Below, piece after piece: positions 1 to 6,400 of a stretch of DNA of 13,105 nucleotides. The translations under genes were made by a program, and so were the position numbers. The stretch's first letter is position 1; each line of letters opens with the position of its first letter. The notes below the pieces were generated by a model that saw only the letters and a program-made list of their open reading frames with translations, had not been told where the DNA came from and did no database searches. The stretch spans positions 1 to 13,105 of the forward strand of contig SSNU01000176.1 of the NCBI GenBank assembly GCA_012064415.1, given 5' to 3'. This stretch comes from Gyrodactylus bullatarudis (Eukaryota > Platyhelminthes > Monogenea > Gyrodactylidea > Gyrodactylidae).

Positions 1-2
1 TC

Positions 3-344
3 CACAATAGTTACCGTCCTATGATAGAACTTTTCGACTTTTTGGAATCACCTACTGCAACGATCGGAAAAGCCTATAAGATTATAAGTGAAATTGAGTT
101 TTCCGACGATCCAGCTGGAATCAAAGATTATATCAAAGACCGCCTCAAATCTAACAATATATCAAAAATCGTCTATGGAATTATTGATTGGTTGAATCCA
201 GAAGAAATTGATCTCCTCGTCAATGCTCAGCCAAGCTCCGCAGATGTCGAGAGAAGTTTCTCGCAAATGAATCATTTTTTAACATAGAAAAAACATATTA
301 AAGATGAAAACATCGAAAAATATATCATTTTGAATCATCATTAG
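3..344 (+). pseudogene. hAT transposase C-terminal dimerisation region, broken by one stop
   Basis: The frame is open from the window edge and shows the hAT C-terminal signature. PSSADVERSFSQMNHFLT corresponds to the family's P-[ST]-[SA]-x-x-[SD]-x-E-R-x-F-S motif, in which the glutamate is the third catalytic acidic residue (here the E of DVER). A TAG at 285-287 interrupts the frame. The same frame then reads on as KKHIKDENIEKYIILNHH to a TAG at 342-344, which is the length and character of a normal hAT tail, so the first stop is probably a mutation. The protein would cut and paste its own element in the nucleus. The catalytic core lies outside the window. Confidence is high for the family and good for the premature stop. 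Confidence 0.85.
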
Positions 345-384
345 AATTAAATATGTCAGTAATTTTATACCAATATGAAAAAAA

Positions 385-472
385 GTTGCCTATTTGTTTG
401 CCTTTTTAATTTACAATTGGCCTTTTTTTAGCTTAAATAAGTGCCTTTTTTTAAAAAATAAGTGCCTTTTTT
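385..472. repeat. Subterminal TGCCTTTTT repeats of hAT-A
   Basis: Short direct copies of (T/G)GCCTTTTT have their CC at 401, 421, 444 and 465, with a weaker TTGCCTATTT at 386. Spacing is about 20-23 bases, close to two helical turns. Subterminal repeats of this kind in hAT elements are known transposase-binding sites, and that role is inferred here from position. Confidence 0.6.
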
Positions 473-482
473 GGTTGCCCTA

Positions 483-490
483 GTTATAAC
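483..490. repeat. Probable target-site duplication of hAT-A (GTTATAAC)
   Basis: These eight bases directly abut the GGTTGCCCTA end and belong to the hAT-C reading frame that was interrupted. The octamer is a perfect palindrome and fits nTnnnnAn. The partner copy lies outside the window. Confidence 0.5.
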
Positions 491-982
491 CTGCTTACCC
501 ATGAGTAGCTTTGCTGCTTCACGTATATTAGGAGCTCCGTCGGCCACTATGCATCTTAGAGGCTTTTTTTACAGCATTGGTTTGGATTCTAGATAGTTTT
601 GTAAATCATTTGCAATGGAATCGCCATCTTTCATATCATTCGATGGCTTTGCTCTTACATAGAAACATTTGATACCATCATCAACCGGAAAGGATATCGT
701 CGTTGACTGGTAGTTGTTTCTCCCTCGGGATAGCCATCCGTCCGAGGTGACAGAAAAACCAAGAAGGCCATTTGCTGATTTTTTTATTTCTTTTTCCAAA
801 TTTGATTTGAACATAAGATAAAAATGAACGCTATAAATATAATGTACTTGAGTTCTAACAAATATATCAGCGACAAGTGGTGCATACCATTAACGATATG
901 TTGCAGATGATTTTATTTTAAATTGACTAAATTTCGAGAAGAGGAGTCTAAATGCTGGCCTATCAGCTAATGAGAATGGTAG
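491..982 (-). pseudogene. hAT-C transposase, catalytic core (second visible piece)
   Basis: Read from 982 down to 491, one frame runs the whole length, broken only by TAA at 890-892 and TAA at 569-571. It starts LPFSLADRPAFRLLFSKF, matching the hAT helix before the RNase H fold. It continues FSVTSDGWLSRGRNN (first catalytic Asp in the T-x-D-x-W-type motif) and then CIVADGAPNIREAAK (second Asp). This is the DUF659 type of hAT transposase. The frame continues from the 6215-6358 piece when hAT-B and one ATTTGAAA are skipped, and it is cut off on the C-terminal side by hAT-A. The third catalytic residue and dimerisation domain would lie beyond the left window edge. It is an inactive relic that served as target for later insertions. 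Confidence 0.8.
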
Positions 983-990
983 ATTTGAAA
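983..990. repeat. Target-site duplication of hAT-B, left copy (ATTTGAAA)
   Basis: The octamer directly precedes the TAGACCTGTCCAT end and is identical to 6215-6222 beyond the other end. It fits the hAT target preference nTnnnnAn. Confidence 0.93.
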
Positions 991-1003
991 TAGACCTGTC
1001 CAT
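991..1003. repeat. hAT-B left terminal inverted repeat
   Basis: TAGACCTGTCCAT is an exact inverse of 6202-6214; the next base pair differs and the following one matches. TCGATA-type motifs follow directly (TCGAAACTCGATATTCGATA and on to 1041). Confidence 0.93.
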
Positions 1004-1041
1004 ATCGAAACTCGATATTCGATATTTTTCGATATCTCGAT
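1004..1041. repeat. Subterminal TCGATA-rich palindromic tract, left end of hAT-B
   Basis: Overlapping copies of ATCGAAA, CTCGATA, TTCGATA and ATCTCGAT occur within about 38 bases. A longer tract of the same motifs lies inside the right end at 6104-6200. These are likely transposase-binding or recombination sites by analogy with other hAT elements. Confidence 0.6.
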
Positions 1042-1133
1042 CAGAGACTCCGGAAGGTCGTTTGAAAGACGGTGCATTCCTTTTAGACTAGAATGCTCGT
1101 TTATCTGAAATAGATGAAACGATGAGAGACTTG

Positions 1134-1967
1134 TTAGACTGATCTTGAATAAGATCGTTGATACAGATCGTATCGAGACTGATTATATTTTAATAAAGTG
1201 ACAAAGGACTTACTGCTGTGGCTGGGTTGGGAGCTGACAGCAGATAAAGAGGGCTTCCTGGTCACTAACGCAGCCTCGATGTTCTTGGCGGCACTAATGA
1301 GTTGGTCAAGGGAATACTGCTCGACTTTCTCTGTCAGCGACGCGATATAGTGTGGTTGCAGCTTGGAGATGAAATCAATTTTGCGATCCAACTCGGTCAG
1401 CTGCTTTTTGCTATTGAGGCCTTTGGACATGACGCTACCTTTGTCTTTGATTGCCTCGTGAATCTTGTGGTCAATGGTCTTTTCGCCCACATTCAGAATA
1501 CCGCGATATACCTCATCTAAACTTGTCTCGGGGGAGCTGGCCAAGTTAAATACGACCTCGCGGATAGCATTGGGTGCCTTGTTAAAGGCTAACAGTATAT
1601 GGTTCTTTATTTGGTCTACGTCTTCAACGTTCTGGCTCTTGAGTTGTTGCTTGAAGATATTAAGCCACTCGTCCGTGAAGCCGCCATTAAATTTCTCTAC
1701 TCTGACTTCGTGATAACGCCGCGATATCACGTCGGGCTCACCATGGTGAGATTGGTCTCGGGATGCTGTGGATCCAGCAAGGGCAGTGTCGAACATTGAT
1801 TTCATGTCGGTCATCATAGCGGCATAACGGTCGAAAGCTTCATTCATATTCTTGGTGACCGAGTGCAGCAAGGTAGCGGTTTCGTTTACCAAGGGATTCG
1901 GGAACTCATCAAGATCCACGGAAGCACCATCAGTGGAACCTGAAAGAGATTTTGGAAATTCAGACAT
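1134..1967 (-). CDS. Gag-like protein inside hAT-B
   Basis: This 277-codon frame has no stops and begins at the ATG at 1965-1967. Residues 1-75 are acidic and helix-prone. Residues about 86-230 resemble a retroelement Gag capsid region: EVRVEKFNGGFTDEWLNIF (residues 87-105) fits the KF-x-G-x(n)-W-L pattern that opens many capsid-type domains, and ISKLQPHYIASL followed by SLDQLISAAKNIEAAL fits the C-terminal half. No zinc knuckle, protease or reverse transcriptase follows, and I find no LTRs around it. The last residues (after ...QPSHSS) are low quality. A good splice donor (CAGTAAGT, about 1209-1216) may end the coding exon there, with acceptors near 1168 and 1100. The ORF lies on the same strand as the hAT-B transposase. 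It may be a captured gag fragment or an accessory gene. The gag assignment rests on pattern only. Confidence 0.6.
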   Translation of the reverse strand: MSEFPKSLSGSTDGASVDLDEFPNPLVNETATLLHSVTKNMNEAFDRYAAMMTDMKSMFDTALAGSTASRDQSHHGEPDVISRRYHEVRVEKFNGGFTDEWLNIFKQQLKSQNVEDVDQIKNHILLAFNKAPNAIREVVFNLASSPETSLDEVYRGILNVGEKTIDHKIHEAIKDKGSVMSKGLNSKKQLTELDRKIDFISKLQPHYIASLTEKVEQYSLDQLISAAKNIEAALVTRKPSLSAVSSQPSHSSKSFVTLLKYNQSRYDLYQRSYSRSV

Positions 1968-1968
1968 A

Positions 1969-1976
1969 ATAACGTG
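1969..1976. repeat. Target-site duplication of Merlin, left copy (ATAACGTG)
   Basis: It is identical to 3793-3800 on the far side of the Merlin element. The 8-bp length is right for Merlin. It lies only two bases from the start codon of the gag-like ORF. Confidence 0.93.
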
Positions 1977-2338
1977 GGTTAAAGTTAAGATCAGTTCCCC
2001 CCCTCTTAAATAGTTTATTAAGCAAAAGTAATCACTGAGACTTTAAAAATAATAAATATATGCATAAATTATTATGATTGACTCACTTCTTAACATTTTT
2101 GATCCATCTTTTCAATCCCAGGTCTCCACATGTGAAAAATGCCGAAAGTTTCATATATCCATTTATATTCCCACGAAATTCAAAAAATCCATTATAAAAA
2201 ACAATCTGTCTTCTTTCTATGCATTGTTTGAATAAAACAATTCAAAACACAAGTATTTTACAAAAATTCAACATGACTCTTACAATAGACGACATCACTA
2301 TCATTAATTTGGAGAAACTTTCATGCAATTTAATTGCA
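1977..2338. repeat. Merlin left inverted-repeat arm
   Basis: This arm matches 3386-3792 in reverse orientation with few mismatches. It includes a C-tract at 1997-2003, a probable promoter region and the first 40 codons of the transposase. Its inner end is itself a 15-base palindrome, TGCAATTTAATTGCA (2324-2338). Confidence 0.92.
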
Positions 2339-3213
2339 TCAAACGTAAATAATACTATAGGTATTTTTCGCCTATGCCAAAGAGTTGGACTTATTGCCGA
2401 ACAGATCCCTCATTCCTGTTCTGGAGTATCGAGATTTCTGAATCTCCAGAAACTAAACCGTGTAAAAGATGGTTATTGCTTCAGATGTCCTAAGTGCAAG
2501 TAAGGAAAAGTATGTTTATTCTCTTGAATAATTTAATTCAGATACATTCTTCGAAGGATCCAAACTCGAGCTATGGAAGATCCTGCAAATCATCAGAATG
2601 GTTTCAAAGAAAACTGATAATTTGCGAAATATGATGGAAGAGTTAAATATAGGAAGGCCCACCGTCGTAGACTGGCGAAATTTTGTAAGAGATATCTACA
2701 CAGAGAGTGATACTTGAGGATGTCAAAATTGGTGGAGATAAAATTGTATGTCAAATCGACGAGTCTCACTTCGTGTCAAGAAAATACCACCGAGGATATA
2801 CCCTAGTCAACGAAGACGTATGGGTTTTTGGTGGCGTTGATGAAAAGGGCAAATGCTTCATGACTACTGTTCCAGATCGCAAAAAGGACACACTCCTGGC
2901 AATCATCAAGAAACGAATATTACCAGGATCAATTATTATTTCTGATGAATTCAAATCCTACAAATGTCTTCAACAGGAAGGATACGAACACCATACAGTA
3001 TGCCATAAGTATGAGTTTGTCAGCGAAAAGGGCCATTATACTCAACGTATTGAAGCTATATGGGGAGCTGCCAAAAGATCCTGTTACAAAGTTAGAAATA
3101 AAAGGAAAGGTTTGCTCGATTCATATCTAAACCAGTATCTATTCGAAAGAATAGAGAATCAATGTTCAGTGCGAGTCTACAAACAATTTCAATGGTATTT
3201 CCTCTGTGAATAA
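2219..3213 (+). pseudogene. Merlin DDE transposase, in three frame segments
   Basis: The first segment (2219-2499) ends with a zinc-ribbon-like FRCPKCK. The second (2547-2735) carries FFEGSKLELWKILQ and a helix-turn-helix-like stretch ending in VVDWRNFVRDIY. The third (2707-3213) is the catalytic DDE domain of the ISXO2 family: CQIDES (D at residue 18 of this segment), IIISDEFKSYK (D80) and QRIEAIWGAAKR (E116), so all three catalytic acids are present. A short intron probably separates segments one and two, but its consensus borders do not restore the frame, so an indel or another splice site is needed. A one-base shift near 2700 separates segments two and three. It is therefore probably inactive, or requires unusual splicing. 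The third segment has no ATG of its own at its start. Confidence 0.88.
2500..2541 (+). other. Candidate short intron in the Merlin transposase
   Basis: Consensus-like borders AA|GTAAGG and TTAATTCAG|A enclose 42 AT-rich bases containing in-frame stops. Splicing here joins two recognisable parts of the protein but leaves them out of frame by one base. Confidence 0.45.
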
Positions 3214-3385
3214 GCTGTTATTATTTTATATAAAGATTTATATTTTATTTATTAAAAAGAAAGCCTTATACACAGATTTTATTGAGAATACAGGGTTAGA
3301 AAATCAGTAAGCTTTGGACATCTACTTTGGAAGGTCTGCTCGGCAATAAGACCGACCGGCATAAGCGAATAATAGCAATTTTTAG

Positions 3386-3505
3386 TGCAATTAAATTGCA
3401 TGAAAGTTTCTCCAAATTAATGATAGTGATGTCGTCTATTGTAAGAGTCATGTTGAATTTTTGTAAAATACCTGTGTTTTGAATTGTTTTATTCAAACAA
3501 TGCAT
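3386..3505 (-). pseudogene. Second copy of the Merlin transposase N-terminus, in the right arm
   Basis: Read from 3505 on the minus strand, 40 residues beginning MHCLNKTIQNT match the genuine transposase start at 2219 in 39 of 40 positions (S12 versus G12). The similarity then breaks and the frame stops at 3296 after about 29 unrelated residues. The copy exists because the inverted repeat includes the coding start. If the promoter is also in the arm, a truncated protein or an inward antisense transcript could be made from this end. Confidence 0.8.
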
Positions 3506-3792
3506 AGTAAGAAGACAGATTGTTTTTTATAATGGATTTTTTGAATTTCGTGGGAATATAAATGGATATATGAAACTTTCGGCATTTTTCACATGTGGAG
3601 ACCTGGGATTGAAAAGATGGATCAAAAATGTTAAGAAGTGAGTCAATCATAATAATTTATGCATATTCGTTTTTTTCTTCGTTTGGTTGCATAATGCAGC
3701 GTTTCTACTGTATTTATTATTTTAGTGTCTCAGTGATGACTTTTGAGTAATAAACTATTTAAGAGGGGGGGGAACTGATCTTAACTTTAGCC
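3386..3792. repeat. Merlin right inverted-repeat arm
   Basis: This is the reverse complement of the left arm, with an extra block of about 45 bases (about 3666-3712) that the left arm lacks. Its inner end is the same 15-base palindrome (3386-3400). Confidence 0.92.
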
Positions 3793-3800
3793 ATAACGTG
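3793..3800. repeat. Target-site duplication of Merlin, right copy (ATAACGTG)
   Basis: Identical to 1969-1976, immediately outside the TAGCC end of the element. Confidence 0.93.
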
Positions 3801-4003
3801 ATTTTCGAATTGAAAAGACAATAATGCCTCTCTTATGCAGAGGCCTTAAACAAAAAGATATTTTTGGATTGTACATTTTTGTTTATAATTGATTTTCCAA
3901 TTTGCTCTTTCTCAAATTAGAATAATTTTGATATTTTGATGACAAGACTGTTTATGGTTGATTTTCTAATTTGCTCAAATTAGAATTACTGACTGATGGA
4001 TCA
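3801..4003. other. Spacer between hAT-B transposase and gag-like ORF, with inverted repeats
   Basis: No coding frame is visible. Two diverged copies of TTGATTTTC(C/T)AATTTGCTC...CAAATTAGAAT lie at about 3889-3923 and 3957-3987. The second contains a perfect hairpin of 10-bp arms with a 2-base gap at 3964-3985 (TTCTAATTTG/CAAATTAGAA). In minus-strand orientation this follows the transposase stop and precedes the gag-like start. It could be a terminator-like structure, a leader for the gag-like ORF, or the remains of another insertion. Confidence 0.5.
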
Positions 4004-4753
4004 CTACATATTCATATTTATTTTACAAAATAAAATTTTTCCAACAGTTACTGAGTCTAGAGACTCTCTATACCACGGAATTGTCCTTCTAGCCATGCTG
4101 AAAACTCTCAGACGCAACGCTGGTTGGATTGATCCCATAAATACTTCGAGCGATATTGGCAAGCTGAGGAAAATCTAATTGTCTAGCCTTCCAAAAATTT
4201 AAGACTTCTTCCATCGACGATGAAAATCTTTCATAATTGTTGATTTCCATCTCGAGACCATCTGAAACAAAAGAAGTCTTGAGTCTTTTGCTTTTTGACT
4301 CGACTAGTTCTTCATCTCTCTCAAGCATGTCGAAAATACAGGTTTCAGCTGTAATTTGTATCGTCGGAGATGAAGTTTCAGGACTAGAGTCGCTGAAAAC
4401 TTCTTGGCTTGAGAGTTTTTTCAAGTCTTTGATAAATACCCGATACTTTTTATCTTCAAGATATCGTCGCTTAAAGAGAGGGTCTAAGAAACTGGCGGCG
4501 TTCAAGACAAATTCATCGTCAAACTATTCAAGTGAAACAGGAATGAATTGCAGAAAGATTTGAAAAAAACATTGGCATTTTTCCTTTGTTCTTCAATTCC
4601 TCTCTTTAAAAGCTTTGAGTTTATTCACATGATTGATAGTTGTTTCTGTATCCGAAGAGAATTTGGTTATCATTTTGTTGACATAGTTTACATTGAACGA
4701 AATACTCTCCAGGTTGATAAAATCTTCTTCGTCAAGAGGGGGTTCATAGATTT

Positions 4754-4809
4754 CTGAAAAGTTTACAAAAATAATATCAACGATCATTCATATTATCAAT
4801 AGTTAATAC
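4754..4809 (-). other. Candidate 56-base intron in the hAT-B transposase
   Basis: On the minus strand, ATTA|GTATTAAC starts the intron and AACTTTTCAG|AAATC ends it. Splicing here removes three in-frame stops and joins the core to the EIYEPPLDEEDF segment in frame, whereas the alternative GTTAGT donor does not. The phase match supports this intron. Confidence 0.6.
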
Positions 4810-5377
4810 TAATAACTAACCAAGAATCTTTTAACATTTTCATGATCAGTTTGCCCATGCTGTTCCAACGTGTAGGGCAAAACGAAGGCACCTGTCCATT
4901 GATGGGTATAAACTCTTCTAATTCACTTTGAAACTTCTTATTGTTTCTCATTCTTGCCCCATAATCGGTAACCTTTTTGATTAGAGGTTTAACAGCTTCA
5001 TCCTCAAAAGTTGACTGTAGTACCACAGCAAGGCGATGAGCAACACAATTAAGATTTTGGTTTTGGAAAAGATCGAAAATGTTTGAATCTTTAACGGCCT
5101 TTACCATAGAACTACCTTGATCTGTAATACAAATTTTGTATTTCACTTGAGTAAGAGCTGAGTAGTCCTTAAATTTCTCGTCTACGAGTTGGTTGATATT
5201 GACCGCAGTTTCAGGACCTGTCAAGAACTTCAAGGATAGTAGAAAATTTTTCTTTTCGAATTTCTTGTTCACATAATGCAAAGTAGGAGCTAGATACTTT
5301 TCTCGGTTGTGTGACCATATATCCATAGTAAATGACGCTAGCTGTACTCCGGTCAAGTCTTCGTCGAGATAGACATT

Positions 5378-5404
5378 CTAAAAATCAATAAACAATTTCC
5401 TTAC
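5378..5404 (-). other. Possible 27-base intron or simple stop mutation in the hAT-B transposase
   Basis: Minus-strand CTT|GTAAGG to ATTTTTAG|AATG has splice-like borders. Its length is a multiple of three, so the frame is the same with or without it. The only in-frame stop is the TAG at its 3' edge. An ultra-short intron or a single nonsense mutation explains it equally well. Confidence 0.35.
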
Positions 5405-5739
5405 AAGCTTATCTTTGAGGAAAAAGTAATAACTCCCAAGTCTTCGAGCACATGTCTGGCGGCTTCTATAATGGTAACCTGGGTTAAGGTACTCAACATA
5501 TTCTAAGAAATTCTCCTGTTCAACCATTGCAAAGGAAGAATCACTGCCCAAAATCATTTTTAACTGCAAATAGTCGGCTTTGATTTGGGAAGGAGCGTTA
5601 ACTTTAGTAACAGCTTTTGATGTGCTGAACGACCTTTCCAACTTAGCTGCTTTGTTCTCTTCGATAATTTTCCTGCATATATCATGCTGATCCTTAAATG
5701 GCTGATTTTTAAATGGCTCAGCATGTTGGTGGTACTCGA

Positions 5740-6201
5740 GTTTTTAGTTTTGACGATTATTCCAGTTTTCGATATTAAACTTGTCGATCTATCATTGCAA
5801 CTGTTTAAAAATGGGACTTACCGCCTTCAATTAAATCAAAGTATTTGTTAACAGGACATCAGGCATGTTAAGAGATGAATTGCAAGACATTTAAATTTTC
5901 AAATATTAAAAAAAGGGAATGTTTCATGTAATGGCATGGTTTTGGGAAACTTCAATTTGATTGGTTATATTCTTAATATGTTAACCCGAGTAAGAGGATA
6001 GGGTCCGACATCCATATTTGGATGTAATAAATGTATACATTGTACAAAAAATAGTATTCACACTGAATTAAATTTTTCCTACCCTGTTTTCCCCCCTCAA
6101 TACTATTCGATATATTATCGAGATTAGTCGATATAATATACCGATATTTATCGAGCAGATATCGAGATACAATATTTATCGATATATCGTATCGAGTAGA
6201 G
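5740..6201. other. hAT-B upstream non-coding region with TCGATA-rich subterminal tract
   Basis: I find no credible coding frame between the BED finger and the right terminus. At 6104-6200 the TCGATA/TATCGA motif recurs many times, including ATATTATCGAGATTAGTCGA and ATATCGATAAATATTG-like stretches on the other strand. A C-tract lies at about 6091-6096. This is the expected place for the transposase promoter and binding sites. Confidence 0.55.
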
Positions 6202-6214
6202 ATGGACAGGTCTA
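6202..6214. repeat. hAT-B right terminal inverted repeat
   Basis: ATGGACAGGTCTA is the exact reverse complement of 991-1003. Confidence 0.93.
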
Positions 6215-6222
6215 ATTTGAAA
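6215..6222. repeat. Target-site duplication of hAT-B, right copy (ATTTGAAA)
   Basis: Identical to 983-990. Only one copy is needed to keep the hAT-C frame continuous. Confidence 0.93.
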
Positions 6223-6358
6223 CGATGATGAATAGGGTGACCATCATATCAAAGCTTTCTTGGCTTTCAACCTGCCCAGTTGCAAGTTTAATAGTTGCCT
6301 CGTCTTCCATTTTCTTGTACGCAACTATGGTAATTACCATGACTTGGAATAGAAGTTT
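6215..6358 (-). pseudogene. hAT-C transposase, piece between BED finger and core
   Basis: The minus strand reads AYKKMEDEATIKLATGQ and then FDMMVTLFIIVSN up to the hAT-B junction. This runs straight into LPFSLADRPAF at 982 in the same frame. The segment corresponds to the short helical linker of hAT transposases between the BED finger and the catalytic domain. The frame is open upstream to a TAA at about 6360, near where the LINE tail begins, so the LINE appears to separate this piece from the BED finger at 8869-9078. Confidence 0.75.
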
Positions 6359-6400
6359 TTATTAAATATGGATACTTACAGTCATTTATAAAAAGTAATT

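Larger units (their letters stand above)
1..482 (+). mobile_element. hAT-A: right-hand end of a hAT DNA transposon
   Basis: This is the downstream end of a hAT element that begins outside the window. It holds the C-terminus of a transposase, an AT-rich 3' tail with repeated TGCCTTTTT motifs, and a terminus reading GGTTGCCCTA at 473-482. That is the inverse of a TAGGGCAACC hAT-type end. The next 8 bases, GTTATAAC, fit the hAT target preference (T at position 2, A at position 7). The element interrupts the hAT-C transposase frame, which stays open right up to this point. The matching left end and second target copy are not visible, so the exact boundary (482 or 483) is inferred. Confidence 0.75.
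1977..3792 (+). mobile_element. Merlin (IS1016/ISXO2-like) transposon with long inverted repeats
   Basis: This 1816-bp element is bounded by 8-bp direct repeats ATAACGTG. The ends read GGTTAAAGTTAAGATCAG and, on the other strand, GGCTAAAGTTAAGATCAG, with one mismatch. Inverted repeats extend inward to 2338 on the left and 3386 on the right (362 and 407 bases). The difference is a block of about 45 bases near 3666-3712 present only in the right arm. Weaker similarity continues further inward. Between the arms lies a DDE transposase related to the ISXO2/IS1595 group. Long arms that include coding sequence are unusual for Merlin, whose terminal repeats are usually short. It inserted into hAT-B just upstream of the gag-like start codon. 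Confidence 0.93.
4004..5739 (-). pseudogene. hAT-B transposase, multiply broken
   Basis: From 5739 the order is as follows. Half of a BED zinc finger (NMLSHLKISH, 5698-5725) comes first, then an N-terminal helical region (5641-5405). The RNase H-like core (5377-4810) follows, with SFTMDIWSHN (first Asp), CITDQGSSMVKAVK (second Asp), NCVAHRL (C-x2-H) and CPTRWNSM. Next is a middle segment (4753-4593), and then FLDPLFKRRYL near 4480 leads to TSVASE (third acidic residue) near 4110. The end, VFSMARRTIPWYRESL, continues after a frameshift to a TAG at 4004-4006. Frameshifts lie near 5690, 4610, 4520 and 4105. A TAG at 5378 lies at the 3' end of a possible 27-base intron. All catalytic motifs survive, so decay was recent relative to the family's divergence. 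Confidence 0.88.
991..6214 (-). mobile_element. hAT-B: complete hAT transposon carrying a nested Merlin element
   Basis: Both ends are visible: 13-bp perfect terminal inverted repeats (TAGACCTGTCCAT at 991-1003, its complement at 6202-6214) flanked by identical 8-bp direct repeats ATTTGAAA. The element is 5224 bp, or about 3.4 kb without the Merlin insertion. Transcription runs right to left: a TCGATA-rich 5' region, a transposase pseudogene (5739-4004), a spacer, and a gag-like ORF (1967-1134). Subterminal regions on both sides are dense in TCGATA/ATCGAT palindromes, as in several hAT families. It inserted into the hAT-C transposase. The transposase is frameshifted, so this copy could move only if supplied in trans. 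Confidence 0.92.

Noticed and set aside
1302..1799. Three overlapping plus-strand frames opposite the gag-like ORF
   Set aside because: Antisense shadows of a much longer open frame.
1040..4003. LTRs flanking the gag-like ORF
   Set aside because: I looked for direct repeats between 1040-1200 and 3801-4003 and for a tRNA-like primer site, and saw none.
4237..4563. 108-codon plus-strand frame opposite the hAT-B transposase
   Set aside because: Ser/Leu-rich antisense shadow of the transposase C-terminal half, which has clear hAT motifs.
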